Below the pieces are notes generated by a model. The model worked only from the letters and a program-made list of their open reading frames with translations. It was not told where the DNA came from and did no database searches. Position numbers and translations under genes: made by a program. A DNA stretch of 8,601 nucleotides, from NCBI GenBank assembly GCA_024280875.1, contig JAJRPH010000350.1:1-8601 (forward strand). The letters are read 5' to 3'. Source of the stretch: Deltaproteobacteria bacterium. Its GTDB lineage: Bacteria > Desulfobacterota > Desulfobacteria > Desulfobacterales > Desulfosalsimonadaceae. Positions 5,184 to 8,601 of this stretch are shown here, one piece after another (the stretch's first letter is position 1; each line of letters starts with the position of its first letter).

Positions 5184-6470
5184 ATGCAAGAGGCAGTCAT
5201 CGTCAGCGGCGCAAGGACACCGGTCGGATCATTCGGCGGTGTTTTAAAGAGCGTTTCCGCGATTGAATTAGGTTCATTAGCCATTAATGAAGCTGTGAAA
5301 CGGGCGGGGTTACGGCCGGTTATTAGTGATGAAATGAAAGCGGTCAGTCCGGACAAATTAAAAGATCATGGCAAAATTGATCTGGAAAGCAAGCTTGAGC
5401 AATGGGATGGCAGTGCCACTCCGTTTGTTGTGGACGAAGTGATTATGGGAAATGTTCTTTTGGCCGGCCAGGGGCAAAATCCGGCCCGCCAGGCCATGAT
5501 TCGTGCCGGAATTCCCAAGGAAACACCGGCATTTACAATTAACAAAGTCTGCGCTTCCGGCCTTAAGGCCATTGCCCTGGGGGCATCGTCCATTATGTGC
5601 GGAGAAGCCGATGTTGTGATTGCCGGTGGTCAGGAGAACATGAGCATGGTGCCCATGGCTCTGCCCAAGGCCCGGTGGGGACATCGGATGGAAGTGACCG
5701 GCAAGGGCGATATCTATGATTTGATGGTGTATGATGGCCTTTATGAAATTTTTTATGGGTACCACATGGGCGTTACGGCTGAAAATATTGCTGAAAAATA
5801 CGGGATCACCCGCCAGGACCAGGATGAACTGTCCGTGCTCAGCCATAGCCGGGCATTGGCGGCTATCAAAGACGGCACATTCGCCAGGGAAATCATACCG
5901 GTTGTGATCAAGGGGCGTAAGGGAGACGTGACCGTTGATACGGATGAACGTCCCATGGAAACCAGTATGGAGAAAATGGCCAAGCTGCGGGCGGTGTTTA
6001 AAAAAGACGGTAGCGTCACCGCCGGCAATGCATCCGGTATCAATGACGGAGCAGCGGCAGTGGTGATGATGAGCGCGGCCAAGGCAAAAGAACTGGATTT
6101 AGAACCACTGGCAACCGTTAAGGCGTTTGCCGGCGGTGGTCTGGATCCGGCATATATGGGGCTCGGACCCATCCCGGCCATCCGGAAAGTATTGAAGAAA
6201 ACATCCATGAGCATCAATGATTTGGATGTGATTGAACTCAATGAAGCATTTGCCTCACAGGCCATTGCCTGCATTCGGGAACTGGAAATACCCTATGATA
6301 AACCCAACCAGGTGGGCAGCGGTATCTCTCTGGGGCATCCCATTGGATGTACGGGAGCTCGCCAGATGGTGACCTGTCTGAACCTCATGAAGCAGAGACA
6401 GTTAAAAACCGGTCTAATTTCCATGTGCATCGGCGGCGGCATGGGACTGGCTATGATTATAGAAGCATAA
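5184..6470 (+). CDS. Acetyl-CoA acetyltransferase (thiolase) with N-terminal insertion
   Basis: A cytoplasmic thiolase that either condenses two acetyl-CoA to acetoacetyl-CoA or runs the reverse cleavage in beta-oxidation. Active-site elements are complete: Cys123 in NKVCASGLKA (acyl nucleophile), GGQENMS at 149-154, NEAFA from 353, His385 in GHPIGCTGAR, and Cys415 in MCIGGGMG (general base). The protein has 428 residues against about 393 usual. The excess lies mostly at residues 46-80, a polar charged segment between the first domain helix and VDEVIMGNVL, which would normally be adjacent. Codon use and frame are continuous, so this is not a frameshift. The start has a strong GGGAGG site 8 bases upstream. 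It is not operonic with the minus-strand NRDE gene. Acetyl-CoA degradation to acetyl units fits a complete oxidiser, but the physiological direction is unknown. Confidence 0.93.
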   Translation: MQEAVIVSGARTPVGSFGGVLKSVSAIELGSLAINEAVKRAGLRPVISDEMKAVSPDKLKDHGKIDLESKLEQWDGSATPFVVDEVIMGNVLLAGQGQNPARQAMIRAGIPKETPAFTINKVCASGLKAIALGASSIMCGEADVVIAGGQENMSMVPMALPKARWGHRMEVTGKGDIYDLMVYDGLYEIFYGYHMGVTAENIAEKYGITRQDQDELSVLSHSRALAAIKDGTFAREIIPVVIKGRKGDVTVDTDERPMETSMEKMAKLRAVFKKDGSVTAGNASGINDGAAAVVMMSAAKAKELDLEPLATVKAFAGGGLDPAYMGLGPIPAIRKVLKKTSMSINDLDVIELNEAFASQAIACIRELEIPYDKPNQVGSGISLGHPIGCTGARQMVTCLNLMKQRQLKTGLISMCIGGGMGLAMIIEA

Positions 6471-6481
6471 AATACAATTAA

Positions 6482-6517
6482 TTCAAAAGATGTCAGGTGT
6501 GGACTTTTCAAAAGATG
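6482..6517. repeat. 11-bp direct repeat TTCAAAAGATG, two copies
   Basis: TTCAAAAGATG occurs at 6482-6492 and again at 6507-6517, 25 bases apart start to start, in the 80-bp gap after the thiolase and before the small membrane gene. It could be a paired binding site or a small duplication. No terminator hairpin is visible in this gap, so read-through from the thiolase is possible. Confidence 0.5.
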
Positions 6518-6550
6518 AGCACTTTATTTTTTTGATAGGGAGACAGTAAT

Positions 6551-6715
6551 ATGGAGATGTCAGCAATCAGCAAAAAAGTGGGTACAATGGTTTTGATGGG
6601 TGTCCCGGCAATTGTCGGCGGTGGTCTTGTATATTTTGCATTTGGAAATTTTACAGCGGTGATCGTTTATGAAGTCCTCTTAGGATTTGCTTCGCTTGGA
6701 TTTATCAGCAAGTAA
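6551..6715 (+). CDS. Small membrane protein, 54 residues, unknown function
   Basis: An ATG with a strong ribosome site (AGGGAGA, 6537-6543, 7 bases upstream) opens a 54-codon frame to TAA at 6713-6715. The product begins with a short polar, lysine-containing stretch (MEMSAISKKVG) followed by two hydrophobic segments: about residues 12-31 (MVLMGVPAIVGGGLVYFAF) and 36-52 (AVIVYEVLLGFASLGF). They are separated by a short GNFT turn, so a two-helix hairpin in the inner membrane is likely. I recognise no family. It lies 80 bases after the thiolase and 74 bases before gyrA, same strand. The good ribosome site, membrane-like composition and clean start and stop argue that it is real. Confidence 0.7.
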   Translation: MEMSAISKKVGTMVLMGVPAIVGGGLVYFAFGNFTAVIVYEVLLGFASLGFISK

Positions 6716-6753
6716 AAAAATACGGCATCACATAAAGCACTTGTAAAATATAT

Positions 6754-6759
6754 TATAAT
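6754..6759 (+). promoter_or_regulatory. Possible -10 box upstream of gyrA
   Basis: A perfect TATAAT lies 30 bases before the gyrA start in the gap after the small membrane gene. No recognisable -35 box lies 16-18 bases upstream (CATAAA at the 17-base position), so the assignment is weak. gyrA may also be read from upstream. Confidence 0.25.
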
Positions 6760-6789
6760 TCCGGGAAGTCCTTTTGAGCAGGAGAGGCT

Positions 6790-8601
6790 ATGAGTCAGGT
6801 CGAAGAAAGAAGAGAAGAAGTCAGTATTGAAAAAGAGATGAAGCAATCGTATCTGGATTATGCGATGAGCGTCATCATTGGAAGAGCGCTCCCTGATGTC
6901 CGGGATGGCTTAAAGCCCGTGCATCGCCGGATTCTTTTTGCCATGAGCGAATTGAAAAACGACTGGAATAAGCCGAATAAAAAATCCGCGAGAATTGTCG
7001 GTGATGTGATCGGTAAGTATCATCCCCATGGAGATTCAGCGGTGTATGACGCTCTGGTTCGGATGGCACAGACATTTTCTCTCAGATATCCAATGGTCCA
7101 GGGGCAGGGAAATTTTGGCTCTATTGACGGGGACCCGCCGGCTGCCATGCGGTATACAGAAGTCCGGATGATGCGTCTGGCGCATGAGATGATGGCGGAC
7201 CTTGATAAGGATACGGTTGATTTTAATACCAATTATGATGAAACACTAGAAGAGCCGGAAGTTCTGCCGGCAAAAATCCCCTCATTGCTGCTCAACGGAT
7301 CATCCGGTATTGCGGTGGGCATGGCAACCAATATCCCGCCGCATAACCTGACGGAATTGTGTAATGCAATTAAAGCGTTAATCGATAATCCGGATATTGA
7401 ATTTGAAGAGTTGATTGAGCACATTTCCGGCCCGGATTTTCCCACCGGCGGCATTATTTACGGTAATCAGGGTATCATTGACGCCTACAGGACGGGCCGG
7501 GGCAAGCTCCGGATTCGCTCAAAGGTGGAGATCGAGGAGGATGCAAAATCCAAATCAGAGACAATTATTGTCCGGGAAATCCCCTATCAGGTCAATAAGG
7601 CAAATTTGATTTTAAAGATTGCGCAACTGATTAAGGATAAACAGCTGGAAGGGGTCAGGTACGTCCGGGATGAGTCTGACAAGGACGGCATCCGTATCGC
7701 CATTGCCTTAAAAAGGGACCAGATCCCGGAGGTCATCCTCAATCAGCTGTACAAACACACCGCACTTGAACATAATTTCGGGATTATATTTCTGGCTGTC
7801 GTCAATAAGCGGCCCCAGGTGATGTGTTTAAAAGAAATCCTTGAACATTTTGTCATTCATCGAAAAGAGATCATCATCCGGAGGACCCGTTTTGAACTGA
7901 AAAAAGCCGAAGCCCGGGCCCATATTCTGGAAGGTTTGATTGTTGCTCTGGATAATCTGGATGAAGTCGTTGCATTGATCAGGAGTTCCAAATCCCCGGC
8001 TGAAGCCAAAGAACAGTTGATGCGCCGGTTTGAATTGACCGAAATTCAGGCCCAGGCCATCCTGGACATGCGTCTACAGCGTTTAACCGGTCTTGAACGG
8101 GATAAAATCAAGGCTGAGCATATAGAAATCTTAAAGGATATTTCCCGTTTTCTGGAGATTCTGTCCAGCGAACGGATTGTCTTGAATCTTATTAAAGCCG
8201 ACCTGACCGAAATGCAGGAGTTGTACGGGGATGATCGCCGTACAAAGATTGTTCCGGTATCCAAAGAAATAACCATGGAGGATATGATCGCCGAAGAAGA
8301 TATGGTGGTAACGATTTCAAACAGCGGTTATATTAAACGCAACCCTATTACCATGTATCAGCAGCAGCACCGTGGCGGAAAGGGCAAAACCGGGATGGGG
8401 ACCAAGGAAGAGGATTTTGTTGAACATTTATTTGTTGCCTCAACCCACCATACCTTTTTGTTTTTTACAAATCTGGGCCGTTTGTACTGGCATAAGGTGT
8501 ATGAGATCCCCCAGAGCAGCCGAATCAGCCGGGGCAAGGCGATTGTCAATTTATTAAATCTCGGTCCCGACGAAAAACTGGCAACGGTCCTGGCGGTTCC
8601 C
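6790..8601 (+). CDS. gyrA: DNA gyrase subunit A (partial, C-terminus outside window)
   Basis: The first 604 codons of a type IIA topoisomerase A subunit, which with GyrB introduces negative supercoils. The N-terminal breakage-reunion part is complete: YLDYAMSVIIGRALPDVRDGLKPVHRR, then the quinolone region HPHGDSAVYD with Ser83 and Asp87 at E. coli positions, and catalytic Tyr122 in AAMRYTE. Coiled-coil and C-gate features follow (for example ILDMRLQRLTGLE near 423-435). The beta-pinwheel domain begins near 500 and contains QHRGGKG at 526-532, a one-residue variant of the GyrA box QRRGGKG, which favours GyrA over ParC. The ATG is preceded by AGGAG (6780-6784) at 5 bases. About 200 residues should remain outside the window. 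No frameshift is seen. Confidence 0.97.
   Translation, partial: MSQVEERREEVSIEKEMKQSYLDYAMSVIIGRALPDVRDGLKPVHRRILFAMSELKNDWNKPNKKSARIVGDVIGKYHPHGDSAVYDALVRMAQTFSLRYPMVQGQGNFGSIDGDPPAAMRYTEVRMMRLAHEMMADLDKDTVDFNTNYDETLEEPEVLPAKIPSLLLNGSSGIAVGMATNIPPHNLTELCNAIKALIDNPDIEFEELIEHISGPDFPTGGIIYGNQGIIDAYRTGRGKLRIRSKVEIEEDAKSKSETIIVREIPYQVNKANLILKIAQLIKDKQLEGVRYVRDESDKDGIRIAIALKRDQIPEVILNQLYKHTALEHNFGIIFLAVVNKRPQVMCLKEILEHFVIHRKEIIIRRTRFELKKAEARAHILEGLIVALDNLDEVVALIRSSKSPAEAKEQLMRRFELTEIQAQAILDMRLQRLTGLERDKIKAEHIEILKDISRFLEILSSERIVLNLIKADLTEMQELYGDDRRTKIVPVSKEITMEDMIAEEDMVVTISNSGYIKRNPITMYQQQHRGGKGKTGMGTKEEDFVEHLFVASTHHTFLFFTNLGRLYWHKVYEIPQSSRISRGKAIVNLLNLGPDEKLATVLAVP

Overview
The window looks like ordinary chromosome from a Gram-negative anaerobe, most likely a Desulfobacterota (Desulfobacterales-type) sulfate reducer. 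This is inferred from gene content and from a palindromic intergenic element at 76-200 that I associate from memory with that group. No sequence comparison was run. There is no rRNA, tRNA, CRISPR array, transposase or phage gene.

Layout. Positions 1-329 hold at most the tail of one upstream gene (reading frame unresolved), a symmetric 125-bp imperfect palindrome, and a second GGATTA-type hairpin followed by seven T. plsY (phospholipid synthesis) lies on the minus strand at 330-944. A divergent plus-strand cluster of three tightly spaced genes follows: a stand-alone Smr-domain protein with a TTG start, a 12-TM MFS exporter-type transporter, and a SatD-like protein that combines a nucleotide-cyclase-like domain with a C-terminal helix-turn-helix. 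Converging on it from the minus strand is a second cluster, read from 4965 down to 3419: an NRDE/TANGO2 family protein, an 80-residue signal peptidase I remnant that has lost its membrane anchor and catalytic serine, and a membrane-anchored protein of NTF2-like appearance that overlaps the remnant by ATGA.

Rightwards, an AT-rich 218-bp intergenic region with a good sigma-70-like promoter precedes an acetyl-CoA acetyltransferase (thiolase) that carries an extra segment of about 34 residues ahead of the active-site cysteine. Next come a 54-codon membrane-protein gene and the first 604 codons of gyrA, which runs off the window end. gyrA has Y122, S83 and D87 at Escherichia coli numbering and a slightly variant GyrA box.

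How the genes work together. Most are housekeeping: membrane lipid synthesis (plsY), acyl-CoA metabolism (thiolase) and DNA topology (gyrA). The points most worth following are the SatD-like cyclase/HTH protein coupled to an MFS transporter, the decayed signal peptidase joined in frame to the end of the NRDE gene, the thiolase insertion, the palindromic repeat and the small membrane protein next to gyrA. I did not find a convincing new multi-gene defence or mobile system.
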